Below, in pieces: positions 51,736 through 60,110 of a DNA stretch of 64,000 bases. Numbering within the stretch: position 1 is the stretch's first letter; each line of letters begins with the position of its first letter. The translations under genes were made by a program, and so were the position numbers. This stretch comes from Rhodospirillaceae bacterium (GTDB lineage: Bacteria; Pseudomonadota; Alphaproteobacteria; Bin65), in NCBI GenBank assembly GCA_011523655.1, contig WTGH01000018.1, positions 186,001 to 250,000 of the forward strand. Reading direction: 5' to 3'. The notes under the pieces are model-generated. The model had not been told where the DNA came from and made no database searches. It saw only the letters and a program-made list of their open reading frames with translations.

Positions 51736-51881
51736 CGCTTCCGCCGCTCTCGGCCGACCGCCTCTTCGAAGACCGAACCGCGCCCCATCCCCCGTTGGCC
51801 TGCGCCGCCGGTTGGCGTATTGCTTGGGGCCGGGCCGGGCCGGGCCGGAGCGCGGCGCCGGAAGTCGAGGAGAGGGATGCC

Positions 51882-52931
51882 ATGATGCAGGAGCGGATCG
51901 AGGCCAAGTGGATCCGGGCGTTCGAGACGGTGTTCGGCCTGTGCGCGGTCGAGCCCGGCGATGCGGTCGCCATCCTGTCGGAGAGCCAGTCGCGCGGCAT
52001 CAACGTACAGCTGGCGGAACTGGCGCTGAGCGCGATGGGCGCCCGGCCGTTCCATGTCGTGCTGCCGACGCCGCCGCAATCGGCGCCCGTGCCGGTGCGC
52101 TCGACCGGGGCGAGCGACGCGGTACAGGGGCTGGAGCCGGTGATCGAGGCGCTCGGCGCGTCGGCCCTGTTCGTCGACTGCACCGTCGAGGGCATGCTGC
52201 ACGCGCCGGAGCTGCCGGAGATCCTCGGCAAGGGCACGCGCGGCCTGATGATCTCCAACGAGCACCCCGAAGCGCTGGAGCGGCTGGCGCCGGACGCCGA
52301 GCTCGAAGGCCGGGTGAAGACGGGCATAAAGATGCTGCGCGGGGCCTCGGAAATGCGCGTGGCTTCGGACGCTGGCACCGACCTCACGATCCGGGTGGCG
52401 GGCGCGGCGGCGGGCGGCGGCTGGGGCTTCACGAAGCGGCCCGGCACCATGACCCACTGGCCGGGCGGCCTGTGCCTGTGCTTCCCGGCGACCGGCAGCG
52501 TCAACGGGCGGCTGGTGCTCGACCGCGGCGACGTCAACCTGACGCTCAAACGCTATATGGAGGCGCCGGTGACGCTGACGATCGAGGACGACTACGTCAC
52601 CGACATCGCCGGCGACAATCTCGATGCCGACCTGTTCCGCGCCTACATCGATGCCTGGGGCGACCGCGAGGCCTATGCCGTCAGCCATGTCGGCTGGGGC
52701 ATGAACCCGGCGGCGCGCTGGGAATCGATGGCGCTCTACGACAAGACCGATTTCAACGGCACGGAGCTGCGCGCCTTCGCCGGCAATTTCCTCTATTCGA
52801 CCGGGGCGAACGAGGTCGCCGGCCGGCATACGCTCGGCCATTTCGACCTGCCGCTGCGCCATTGCACGGTATCGCTGGACGGCAGGACGGTGGTCGACCG
52901 GGGCGTTTTGCAGGGCGACCTCGCTGCATGA
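51882..52931 (+). CDS. NicX-like (M29-fold) ring-cleavage dioxygenase homologue
   Basis: A 349-residue protein matching 2,5-dihydroxypyridine 5,6-dioxygenase NicX across its length, notably AYAVSHVGWGMNPAARW, ALYDKTD, RAFAGNFLYSTGANEVAG and GHFDLPLRHCTVSLDG. The iron ligands reported for NicX (two His and an Asp) line up with His269, His320 and Asp322, with nearly the same spacing. The fold is that of M29 aminopeptidases, so a peptidase annotation is the main alternative. GAGGAGAGGGA precedes the ATG at 51882. It is coupled by 4-bp overlap to an alpha/beta hydrolase, as expected if that gene handles the ring-opened formyl product. Confidence 0.75.
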   Translation: MMQERIEAKWIRAFETVFGLCAVEPGDAVAILSESQSRGINVQLAELALSAMGARPFHVVLPTPPQSAPVPVRSTGASDAVQGLEPVIEALGASALFVDCTVEGMLHAPELPEILGKGTRGLMISNEHPEALERLAPDAELEGRVKTGIKMLRGASEMRVASDAGTDLTIRVAGAAAGGGWGFTKRPGTMTHWPGGLCLCFPATGSVNGRLVLDRGDVNLTLKRYMEAPVTLTIEDDYVTDIAGDNLDADLFRAYIDAWGDREAYAVSHVGWGMNPAARWESMALYDKTDFNGTELRAFAGNFLYSTGANEVAGRHTLGHFDLPLRHCTVSLDGRTVVDRGVLQGDLAA

Positions 52932-53740
52932 ACGCACCGCCGCCGACGGACGTCCCGGCCTGCATCGAGGCCGGGGCGGGGCCGGATACCGCGCTGTTCC
53001 TGCACGGCATCGGCGGCGACTCCGGCAGCTTCGCCGACAATCTGCCCGCATTGCCCGAAGGTTGGCGCGGCCTCGCCTGGGATGCGCCGGGCTATGGCGC
53101 TTCAGCACCGCTGGCCGAAATGACCTTCGAAACCCTCGCCGCGGCGGCGATCCGGCTGCTCGATGCGCAGCGGGTCCGGCGTGCGGTCATCGTCGGCCAT
53201 TCCATGGGCGGCATGATCGCCCAGGAGATCGCCGCCCGCTATCCGGAGCGCGTCCGGGGGCTGGTGCTGTTCGCCACCAGCGCCTCGTTCGGCGGGCGCG
53301 ATGCGCTCTTCCGCATGAAATTCCTCGCCGACCGCCTCGCGCCGCTCGACCGGGGAATGACGCCGGGGGATATCGCCCGCCCGCTGGTTCCGAGCCTGTT
53401 CGGCCCCGAACCGCCGCCCGGGGCGCTGGAGCGCGCCGTCGCGAGCATGGCGGCGCTGTCTTCGGCCACCTATCGCCAGGCGCTCAACTGCATCGTCCAT
53501 TTCGACCGCAAGGACGATCTGGCGCGCATCGCCTGCCCGACCCTGGCGCTCGCCGCCGAACACGACATGCTGGCCCCGCCCCGGACGATGGAACGGATGG
53601 CCCAAGCGGTTCCGGGCGCGCGCTACCGTTGTCTCGCCGGGGCAGGCCATCTGGCCAACATGGAAGACCCGGCGGCGTTCAACGCCGAAATCGGCGGCTT
53701 CCTGCAGGACATTCCCCGGCAGGACCCGGACCGGACCTAG
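52928..53740 (+). CDS. Alpha/beta hydrolase (NicD/PcaD-like)
   Basis: A 270-residue hydrolase with oxyanion region FLHGIGGDSGSF, nucleophile Ser92 (VGHSMGG), Asp213 (AEHDMLAPP) and His241 (GAGHLANMEDP). The size and motif spacing resemble 3-oxoadipate enol-lactonase and N-formylmaleamate deformylase. Next to a NicX-like dioxygenase, a deformylase-like role is attractive, but this is inference from position. Start and stop lie within the four-gene operon. Confidence 0.82.
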   Translation: MNAPPPTDVPACIEAGAGPDTALFLHGIGGDSGSFADNLPALPEGWRGLAWDAPGYGASAPLAEMTFETLAAAAIRLLDAQRVRRAVIVGHSMGGMIAQEIAARYPERVRGLVLFATSASFGGRDALFRMKFLADRLAPLDRGMTPGDIARPLVPSLFGPEPPPGALERAVASMAALSSATYRQALNCIVHFDRKDDLARIACPTLALAAEHDMLAPPRTMERMAQAVPGARYRCLAGAGHLANMEDPAAFNAEIGGFLQDIPRQDPDRT

Positions 53741-53749
53741 AGAGGCTGC

Positions 53750-54991
53750 ATGACGCGCGCGCTCATGGACATCCACGCGGCGGATGCGACCGCCCGGCAG
53801 AAGGACCTGATCGGCCGGACGCGCGAACTCGGCCGCGAGCGCTTCCGCCCGCGCGCCGCCGAATTCGACGCGCGCAACGCCTTTCCGTTCGAAAACTATG
53901 CCGATCTGCGCGAGGCCGGCTTCTTCGCACTCACGATCCCGGAAACCCACGGCGGCATGGGCGCGGATTACCAAACCTACGCCCTGGTCTCGGCGGAGCT
54001 GGGCCGCTGGTGCCCGGCGACCGCGCTCACCTTCAACATGCATGCCTGCACCCTGTTGTGGGCGTCGCAGATGGCGGACGAGCTGGACATGCCGGACGAT
54101 GTGCGCGCGCAGCACAACATCCGCCGTGCGGACATTTTCCGCCGCGTGGTCGAGGACGGCATGCTGTTCGCCCAGCCCTTCTCCGAGCCGGACAGCGCGG
54201 CCGCCGCCGGCAAGGCCGCGTTCGGCACGACGGCCCGGCCGGTCGAGGGCGGCTACCGGGTCGACGGCATCAAGCATTTCGCGTCGCTCTCGGGCGCGGC
54301 GAGCCACTACGGCCTGGTCTGCACGCTGCAACAGGAAGGCGTCGAGCCGATCCCGCAGAACACCATGTTCCTCGCCGTGCCGGCCGATGCCGAGGGCGTG
54401 ACGATCTTCGGCGAATGGGACGTCATGGGCATGCGGCCGACCGACAGCCGCTCGATCCGGTTCGAGAATGTCTTCGTGCCCGACGCGCTGACCATGCTGC
54501 CCCACGGCCTCTACTACCAGGCCGCGCTCAACTGGCCGCACATGTTCATGACCCTGACGCCGACCTATCTCGGCCTCGCCCATGCCGCCTTCCAGTTCAC
54601 CGTGGACTATCTGCGCGGCGAGGTCGTCGGCGCGCCGCCCGCCGGTTCCGCCCGGCACAGCCCGGCCAAGCAGCTTGCGGTGGCGGAGATGCGCATCAAG
54701 CTGGAGCAGGCGACGGCCCTGTTCCGGCGCGCGATAAGCGAGGCCCGGCTGCGCCCGGCCAAGGAGGACCGGCTGCGCGCCTACGCCGCCCAGTTCACGG
54801 TCATGGAATACGCCAACGATATTGCGCGCCTCGGCCTGCGCACCTGCGGCGGCCGGGCGATCTTCAGGAATTTCGATATCGAGCGCTGGTATCGCGACAG
54901 CCGCTGCGGTTCGCTGATGCTGCCCTGGACCGCGGAAATCTGCTTGGAGCGGCTGGGCCGCGAGAGCCTGTTCGAACGCGGCGAAAAATGA
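53750..54991 (+). CDS. Acyl-CoA dehydrogenase-family flavoprotein with altered active site
   Basis: A 413-residue ACAD-fold protein: helical N-domain (FRPRAAEFDARNAFPFENYADL, ALTIPETHGGMGADYQTYAL), beta-domain (FAQPFSEPDSAAAAG; DGIKHFASLSGAASHYGLV) and a C-terminal bundle with CGGRAIFRNFDIERWYRDSR. Where ordinary acyl-CoA dehydrogenases have the base in EGTSEI, this one has PWTAEI, so the usual catalytic Glu is absent. It may be a flavin monooxygenase (DszC/HpaH-like) or use another base. It overlaps the ligase gene by 4 bp. Confidence 0.8.
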   Translation: MTRALMDIHAADATARQKDLIGRTRELGRERFRPRAAEFDARNAFPFENYADLREAGFFALTIPETHGGMGADYQTYALVSAELGRWCPATALTFNMHACTLLWASQMADELDMPDDVRAQHNIRRADIFRRVVEDGMLFAQPFSEPDSAAAAGKAAFGTTARPVEGGYRVDGIKHFASLSGAASHYGLVCTLQQEGVEPIPQNTMFLAVPADAEGVTIFGEWDVMGMRPTDSRSIRFENVFVPDALTMLPHGLYYQAALNWPHMFMTLTPTYLGLAHAAFQFTVDYLRGEVVGAPPAGSARHSPAKQLAVAEMRIKLEQATALFRRAISEARLRPAKEDRLRAYAAQFTVMEYANDIARLGLRTCGGRAIFRNFDIERWYRDSRCGSLMLPWTAEICLERLGRESLFERGEK

Positions 54992-56553
54992 CGGCCGGAA
55001 GGGCAGCGGGACACGGCCAGACCGATATTTCCGGCTGGATCGCGCAGCGCGCCGGCTGGGCGCCGGACGATACCGCCATCCGCTTCGAAGGGTCCGGCAT
55101 CTCCTACGCGGCGCTCGAGGACCGGATTGGCAGGACCGCCGGGGCGCTTGCCGACGAACTCGATATCGGCGAAGGCGGCCGGGTGGCGCATCTCGGCGTC
55201 AACGCGCCGGAGATGATCGACCTGCTGTTCGCCTGCGCCCGGCTCGGCGCGATCTTCGTGCCACTGAACGGCCGGCTGACCGTAGAGGAGCTTGTGTGGC
55301 AGTTGCGGGACTGCGGCGCCGACCTGCTGTTCGTCGAACCGGACTATTTCGACCACGCCGCCGAACTGGCGGCGGCGCTGCCGTCCTTGCGCCTCGCGAC
55401 CTACGGCGGCGCCGACCCCCGCTGGCCCGATCTGGCGCGGCTGCGCGGTGCGGCGGGCTACCGGCCGCCCGGCCTGCGGGCCGACCTGCGCGGCCCGGCC
55501 AAGATCGTCTACACCTCGGGCACGACCGGCCGGCCGAAGGGCGCGGTGCTGTCCCAGGAGGCGCTGTTCTACACCGCGCTCAACGGCCAGTCGGTCTTCG
55601 AGTTCACCAGCGCCGACCGCATCCTGACCGCGATCCCGCTGTTCCATGTCGGCGGCATGAACATCCAGACCCTGCCGGCCCTGCGCGCCGGCGCGACGGT
55701 CACGCTCCACCGCCGCTTCGACCCGGCGGCGGTCCTGGAGACGCTGGTCGAGGACCGTACGACCCTGGTCGCCATCGTCCCGACCATGGCGCGCGCCCTG
55801 TTCGCCCTGCCGGACTTCGGCGATGCCGACCTGTCGGGCCTGCGCTGCGTGTGCATGGGCTCGTCCTCGGTGCCGCCCGCCCTGTTCGCGCCGTGGCACG
55901 CGAAGGGCCTGCCGGTGAACCAGGTCTACGGCCTGACCGAGAGCGGCCCGACCGCGGTGGCGCTGCCGATCGCCGACGGCTTCGCCCGCAGCGCCTCGGC
56001 CGGCAAGCCGGTGCTGCATTGCGACGCGAAGATCGTCGCCGACGACAACGGCCGCGAAGCGGCGCCCGGCGAGATCGGCGAGATCTGGCTGCGCGGCCCC
56101 AACATGATGACGGAATACTGGGGCAATCCCGACGCGACCGCCGAAGCCTTCACCGAAGACGGCTGGCTCCGGACCGGCGACCTCGGCCGGGTCGACCGCG
56201 ACGGCTATTTCTTCGTCGAGGACCGCAAGACGGACATGATCGTCTCCGGCGGCGAGAACATCTACCCGGCGGAGCTGGAGCGGATCCTCGCCGATTCCGA
56301 CGCGTTGGCCGAGTTCGCCGTGGTCGGCCGACCGGACGAAAAATGGGGCGAGACCCCGGTCTGCATCGCCGTGCCGAAACCGGGCGCCGCGGTCACCGAG
56401 TCCTCGGTCCTGGCGCTGTTCGAGGGCCGGCTCGCCCGCTACAAGCGCCCGCGCGCGGTCGTGCTGACCGATGGCCCGCTGCCGCGCACCCCCCTCGGCA
56501 AGGTCCGCAAGTTCGAACTGCGCGAGGCGCTGCTGGCGGGGCGGTTGGGGTGA
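54988..56553 (+). CDS. AMP-forming acyl-CoA ligase
   Basis: A 521-residue ANL-superfamily enzyme: phosphate loop YTSGTTGRPKGAV (175-187), FHVGGMN, VYGLTESGPTAVALP, WLRTGDLGRVDRDGYFFVEDRKTDMIVSGGEN (split as TGDLG, DGYFF, DRKTDMI) and a C-terminal catalytic Lys in PLGKVRKFELR. It activates a carboxylic acid as acyl-CoA. Last gene of the operon; the acid is unknown but is probably made or used by the upstream enzymes. Confidence 0.9.
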   Translation: MTAGRAAGHGQTDISGWIAQRAGWAPDDTAIRFEGSGISYAALEDRIGRTAGALADELDIGEGGRVAHLGVNAPEMIDLLFACARLGAIFVPLNGRLTVEELVWQLRDCGADLLFVEPDYFDHAAELAAALPSLRLATYGGADPRWPDLARLRGAAGYRPPGLRADLRGPAKIVYTSGTTGRPKGAVLSQEALFYTALNGQSVFEFTSADRILTAIPLFHVGGMNIQTLPALRAGATVTLHRRFDPAAVLETLVEDRTTLVAIVPTMARALFALPDFGDADLSGLRCVCMGSSSVPPALFAPWHAKGLPVNQVYGLTESGPTAVALPIADGFARSASAGKPVLHCDAKIVADDNGREAAPGEIGEIWLRGPNMMTEYWGNPDATAEAFTEDGWLRTGDLGRVDRDGYFFVEDRKTDMIVSGGENIYPAELERILADSDALAEFAVVGRPDEKWGETPVCIAVPKPGAAVTESSVLALFEGRLARYKRPRAVVLTDGPLPRTPLGKVRKFELREALLAGRLG

Positions 56554-56614
56554 AGTTCGCTCAGACGGTCGACAAGGGTCTGATCGTGGATCACGTCGCG
56601 CCGACCGTTATCGC

Positions 56615-56977
56615 TCAAATGTAAACCGCGTCGCGAAGCTGATTGACCAGGCGCCGCACTTCATCGATCCGGCCATCCCGGATGAGTTCGGCCGGCGAAG
56701 AGCCCTTCAGGTGCTTCTGCGGCGCGAAAATCCACTGCCGCGCCTCGTTCGGTTCGTAGAAGTCGGACAGTTGGTCCACGATGAACTCGAACTCCAGCAG
56801 AGTCCTTTCGGTCTTCGCATGCGGGTAGGCACGGCCCTGGTTCCAGCGCGAAACCGTTTCCGGCCGCGTGCCGAGCAGATTCGCAACCTCGACATGTCGC
56901 ATCGCGCCCTTGGTGCGGATCGACTCCAGTTTTCGGGCGACCACGTTATTCACGACCGCCGCCTTCGCACCCGCCAT
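56615..56977 (-). CDS. Xre/MbcA/ParS-type antitoxin (DUF2384), orphan
   Basis: A 120-residue protein. Residues 20-50 form an HTH (GAMRHVEVANLLGTRPETVSRWNQGRAYP), and the C-terminal part (QWIFAPQKHLKGSSPAELIRDGRIDEVRRLVNQL, shown in pieces here as FAPQKHLKG, SPAELI, RRLVNQL) is the DUF2384 toxin-binding domain. The normal partner, a RES-domain toxin, should follow, but only 61 bp separate its stop from the opposing ligase gene. A near-consensus promoter and small operator-like repeat lie upstream. Confidence 0.82.
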   Translation of the reverse strand: MAGAKAAVVNNVVARKLESIRTKGAMRHVEVANLLGTRPETVSRWNQGRAYPHAKTERTLLEFEFIVDQLSDFYEPNEARQWIFAPQKHLKGSSPAELIRDGRIDEVRRLVNQLRDAVYI

Positions 56978-57009
56978 CGTTCGCTTCCCCTCGGCATAGC
57001 TAGTTTATA

Positions 57010-57023
57010 GCAATTTCTATTGC
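57010..57023. promoter_or_regulatory. GCAAT-N4-ATTGC inverted repeat (candidate Xre operator)
   Basis: GCAATTTCTATTGC lies 33 bp before the DUF2384 gene start and just downstream of its -10 box, a position suited to autorepression. Confidence 0.5.
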
Positions 57024-57025
57024 GT

Positions 57026-57055
57026 ATTATATACGATTTTTTCTTGACATTTCAA
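57026..57055 (-). promoter_or_regulatory. Near-consensus sigma-70 promoter of the orphan antitoxin
   Basis: On the minus strand TTGAAA (57055-57050), an 18-bp spacer and TATAAT (57031-57026), within a strongly AT-rich patch 49-78 bp upstream of the start codon. This is the best promoter match in the window. Confidence 0.75.
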
Positions 57056-57088
57056 TTGGCACAGCGTGGCGCTCCAGCAGCCGTCGCC

Positions 57089-57730
57089 TCACACCGTCTT
57101 GCCCTTGAAGCGGCACAGGTCGTTGACGATGCAGGCTGGGCAATCGGGCTTGCGCGCCTTGCAGACGTAGCGGCCGTGCAGGATCAGCCAGTGGTGCGCG
57201 TGCTGCCGGAATTGCGGCGGCGTCGCTTTCTCCAGCTTCTGCTCGACGGCGAGCGGCGTCTTGCCGGGCGCGAGGCCGGTCCGGTTGCCGACCCGGAAGA
57301 TGTGGGTGTCGACCGCGATGGTCGGCTGGCCGAAGGCGATGTTCAGGACAACGTTCGCGGTCTTGCGGCCGACGCCGGGCAGGGCCTCCAGCGCGGCGCG
57401 GTCCTGCGGCACGCGGCTGCCGTGTTTCTCGATCAGGATATGGCTGAGCGCGATGACGTTCTTCGCCTTGGCGTTGTAGAGGCCGATGGTGCGGATATGC
57501 TCTTTCAGCCCCGCCTCGCCGAGCGCCACCATCTGCTCCGGCGTCGTCACCCGTTCGAACAGGGCCTTCGTCGCCTTGTTGACGCCGACGTCGGTCGCCT
57601 GGGCCGACAGGACGACGGCGACCAGCAGGGTATACGCGTTGACATGCTCCAGCTCGCCCTTCGGCGCCGGCCGCTGCGCCTCGAGACGGCTGTACATCTT
57701 GACGATATCGGCTTTCTTCATGGCCCTCAT
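57089..57730 (-). CDS. nth: Endonuclease III
   Basis: A 213-residue DNA glycosylase/AP lyase for oxidised pyrimidines. It has the helix-hairpin-helix with catalytic Lys (LPGVGRKTANVVL), catalytic Asp (VDTHIFRV) and the 4Fe-4S loop Cys190-x6-Cys197-x2-Cys200-x5-Cys206. The frame continues to 58390 in shadow sequence. The start is the ATG at 57730, or the one nine bases later (57721, MKKADIVK). It is divergent from the DUF2244 gene. Confidence 0.95.
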   Translation of the reverse strand: MRAMKKADIVKMYSRLEAQRPAPKGELEHVNAYTLLVAVVLSAQATDVGVNKATKALFERVTTPEQMVALGEAGLKEHIRTIGLYNAKAKNVIALSHILIEKHGSRVPQDRAALEALPGVGRKTANVVLNIAFGQPTIAVDTHIFRVGNRTGLAPGKTPLAVEQKLEKATPPQFRQHAHHWLILHGRYVCKARKPDCPACIVNDLCRFKGKTV

Positions 57731-57775
57731 GGCGCGGACCTTACCACGAAACGGCGAATGGGTTATGGTCGGGCC

Positions 57776-58252
57776 ATGAACGCGTCGCCGGTCTTTCTCG
57801 ACGCCGAACTCCGGCCCAACCGCAGCCTCGGCCCGCGCGGCTTCCGCTGGCTGATGGGCGGGCTGCTGGCGCTTTCCTTCGTCGCCGGCATCGTCTTCGT
57901 CTCGATCGGCGCCTGGCCGGTCTTCGGTTTTTTCGGGCTCGACGTGCTGCTGATCTGGCTCGCCTTCCGCGCCAGCTACCGCAGCGGCGCCATGTTCGAA
58001 TATCTGAGGCTCACCCGCGACGCGCTGGAGGTGAAGCGCATCCATCCCTCCGGCCGTGAGCAGCGCTGGTCGTTCCAGCCCTGGTGGGTGCGGGTGTCGC
58101 TGCCCCGCCCGGTCCGGCACGAAAGCCAGCTCTCGCTCTCGTCCCATGGCCGGCGGCTGGTCGTCGGCGCCTTCCTCAGCCCGCGGGAGCGCGGCGAGGT
58201 CGCCGACGCGCTGGAGAATGCCCTGAACCGGATGCGTGCGGCGCCGGCCTGA
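57776..58252 (+). CDS. DUF2244 membrane protein
   Basis: A 158-residue protein. Two close transmembrane helices (FRWLMGGLLALSFVAGIVFV and WPVFGFFGLDVLLIWLAF) follow LRPNRSLGPRGF, then a cytoplasmic beta-rich part (YLRLTRDALEVKRIHPSGREQ, QPWWVRVSLP, LVVGAFLSPRER). This is the DUF2244 layout (small integral-membrane proteins of unknown role, common in alphaproteobacteria). The ATG at 57776 is 45 bp from the divergent nth start. Confidence 0.85.
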   Translation: MNASPVFLDAELRPNRSLGPRGFRWLMGGLLALSFVAGIVFVSIGAWPVFGFFGLDVLLIWLAFRASYRSGAMFEYLRLTRDALEVKRIHPSGREQRWSFQPWWVRVSLPRPVRHESQLSLSSHGRRLVVGAFLSPRERGEVADALENALNRMRAAPA

Positions 58253-58307
58253 CGCCCCGAAAGCGAATGGGGGACGCAAACGGCGGCGCGGCGCTTCACA
58301 TCCAGAC

Positions 58308-59117
58308 TCAGCGCAGGCCGAGCACGTCCGCCATGTCGTAGAGGCCGGGTTTCCGGCCGGCCGCCCAGCGCGCCGCCCGCACCGCGCCACGGGCGAAGAT
58401 GGCGCGGCTGCCGGCCTTGTGGGTCAGTTCCACCCGTTCGTTCTCCGTCGCGAACACCACCGTATGCTCGCCGGCGACATCGCCGCCGCGCAGCACGGCG
58501 AAGCCGATATCGCCCGGCCGGCGCGCGCCGGTGACGCCGTCCCGGCCGCGGTCGGCCACGGCGTCCAGGTCGACGCCCCGGCCCCGTGCGGCGGCGCGGC
58601 CGAAGCCGAGCGCGGTGCCCGACGGCGCATCCGCCTTGTGCCGGTGGTGCATCTCCACGACCTCGATATCCCAGTCGTCGCCCAGCGCGCCCGCGACCTG
58701 TTCGGTGATTGCGAAGAGGAGATTGACGCCGAGGCTCATGTTGGGCGCGTAGACCACCGGCACCGACGCCGCAGCGGCCTCCAGGGCGGCGGTGTGTTCC
58801 GGTTCCAGCCCGGTCGTGCCGATCACCAGCGCCGTACCGGCCTCCGCCGCGGCCGCCGCATGCCCGGCAGCCGCAGCCGGCACGGTGAAATCGACCAGCA
58901 CGTCGCTCGCCGCCGCCGCGGCGCCTGTATCGTCGCCCACCGTCACGCCGAGGGGATCGAGCCCGGCGAGAGCGCCGGCGTCCCGGCCGACCGCCTCGTC
59001 GCCCGGCAATTCCGTCGCCGCCGCCACCGCGCAGCCCTCGGCGGCGGTAATTTCCCGCACCAGCATTTGCCCCATCCGGCCCCGGCAGCCGAGGACGGCA
59101 ATCCGGCAATCGCCCAT
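58308..59117 (-). CDS. dapB: 4-hydroxy-tetrahydrodipicolinate reductase
   Basis: A 269-residue NAD(P)H enzyme of the lysine/DAP pathway. It shows IAVLGCRGRMGQML (nucleotide loop), VLVDFTVPAAA, IGTTGLEPEH, the catalytic EVVEMHHRHKADAPSGTAL, and FATENERVELTHKAGSRAIFARGA. All catalytic residues (His-His pair and Lys) are present. It is a single gene. Confidence 0.95.
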   Translation of the reverse strand: MGDCRIAVLGCRGRMGQMLVREITAAEGCAVAAATELPGDEAVGRDAGALAGLDPLGVTVGDDTGAAAAASDVLVDFTVPAAAAGHAAAAAEAGTALVIGTTGLEPEHTAALEAAAASVPVVYAPNMSLGVNLLFAITEQVAGALGDDWDIEVVEMHHRHKADAPSGTALGFGRAAARGRGVDLDAVADRGRDGVTGARRPGDIGFAVLRGGDVAGEHTVVFATENERVELTHKAGSRAIFARGAVRAARWAAGRKPGLYDMADVLGLR

Positions 59118-59205
59118 GATCCCGGTTCCCGTTCGTCGATATTCCGCTTCCGGCCTTGCCTACGGCAGCCTGCACCGCCGCGCAAGGCGAGTGCGCAAGA
59201 CGGCC

Positions 59206-59250
59206 CCCTTCGATACGCCCCGCCCCTTCGACTTCGCTCAGGGCGGCCCC
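59206..59250. repeat. Type-1 intergenic element, partial copy (E)
   Basis: CCCCTTCGATACGCCCCGCC followed by CCTTCGACTTCGCTCAGGGC: only the outer arm and tail of the type-1 element, between dapB and the ParDE module. Confidence 0.6.
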
Positions 59251-59269
59251 GACCCGCTTGCGCATGTAT

Positions 59270-59279
59270 TCAATATTGA
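59270..59279. promoter_or_regulatory. TCAATATTGA palindrome upstream of the ParD-like gene
   Basis: A perfect 10-bp palindrome in a short AT-rich stretch (59265-59295), 36 bp before the GTG start at 59316. RHH antitoxins such as ParD often bind sites like this; the assignment is by position. Confidence 0.4.
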
Positions 59280-59315
59280 GTAATTTGACTACATTCCCGG
59301 TCGGGAGGTCGATCC

Positions 59316-59582
59316 GTGCGGCATACGACAACGATGACGGTCCGTCTCAGCGGCGCGCTCAGCGATTTCGTTGCAGCCAATGTCGGCGAGGCCGGATCCT
59401 ATGAGAATGTCAGCGAGTACATCCGCGACCTGATCCGGCGCGACAAGGAACGGTCCGAGCGCGAAGCCTTCGACCGCCTCAAGGCCGAACTCGGCCGCGC
59501 CTTTGCGGCGCCGGAGGAGACCTATCGTCCATTGTCGGCCGCCGACGTGATCGCGAGAAACCGGGCGCAATCCGGCGCATGA
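59316..59582 (+). CDS. ParD-like ribbon-helix-helix antitoxin
   Basis: An 88-residue protein: RHTTTMTVRLSGALSDFVAANV as the beta-ribbon and first helix, then GSYENVSEYIRDLIRRDKERSER. This is the ParD/CopG antitoxin pattern (G-x-x-x-N-x-SEYIRDLIR). The GTG at 59316 has GGGAGG 8 bp upstream; ATG at 59334 is an alternative. It overlaps the toxin gene by 4 bp. Confidence 0.88.
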   Translation: MRHTTTMTVRLSGALSDFVAANVGEAGSYENVSEYIRDLIRRDKERSEREAFDRLKAELGRAFAAPEETYRPLSAADVIARNRAQSGA

Positions 59583-59893
59583 CGCCGGTGCGCGTCCAGG
59601 ACGCCGCCGCGGTCCGTATCGACGAAATCTACCGCTACACAAGGGATCGCTGGGGCGAGGCCCAGGCGGACGCCTACATTGCCGGGCTGTTCGAAGCCTT
59701 CGAGGGCATCGCGGCCGGCACGGTGGCGTCGCGGCCGGTTCCGGCGGAATTCGGCGTCGACGGCTATGTCTTCCGGTACAAAAGGCACTTCGTCTACTGG
59801 AAGACGCTGGGCGACGGCGCGACCGGCATCGTCACCGTTCTGCACGAACGCATGCACCGGATCGACCGGTTTCTGGAGGATCGCGAAGCGTAG
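59579..59893 (+). CDS. ParE/RelE-family toxin
   Basis: A 104-residue protein with the ParE fold: AAVRIDEIYRYTRDRWGEAQADAYI, ELFEAFEGIA-like helix, SRPVPAEFGVDGYVFRYKRHFVYW and TVLHERMHRIDRFLED. ParE toxins act on gyrase and RelE toxins on ribosome-bound mRNA; the sequence does not decide. The pair appears intact. Confidence 0.87.
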   Translation: MTPVRVQDAAAVRIDEIYRYTRDRWGEAQADAYIAGLFEAFEGIAAGTVASRPVPAEFGVDGYVFRYKRHFVYWKTLGDGATGIVTVLHERMHRIDRFLEDREA

Positions 59894-59943
59894 AGCTTCC
59901 CCTTCGATCCCTCTGTGAAAGGCCGCAGGCGTCCGCGGAGTGT

Positions 59944-60090
59944 ACCTCCCCCTCTTCAGAGGGGGAGGCCAGGTGGGGGTGTCGTGGCACCGGGTAAATG
60001 CCGCCGGGCGCCTTGTCCCGCTCGAACGACACGTCACCCCCATCGACCTCGCTGCGCTCGGCCACTTCCCCCTCTGAAGAGGGGGAAGGA
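59944..60090. repeat. Type-2 inverted-repeat element (CCCCCTCTTCAGAGGGGGA arms)
   Basis: CTCCCCCTCTTCAGAGGGGG then AGGCCAGGTGGGGGTGTCG on the left; TCACCCCCATCGACCTCG then CACTTCCCCCTCTGAAGAGG on the right. The long arms pair around a 40-bp middle. It lies between convergent parE and thpR. Confidence 0.8.
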
Positions 60091-60110
60091 TATCTTGCCC
60101 CGACCCACCC

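Noticed and set aside
56554..56614. RES-domain toxin partner for the DUF2384 antitoxin
   Set aside because: There is no room: the ligase gene ends at 56553 on the opposite strand and no RES motif is seen in any frame.
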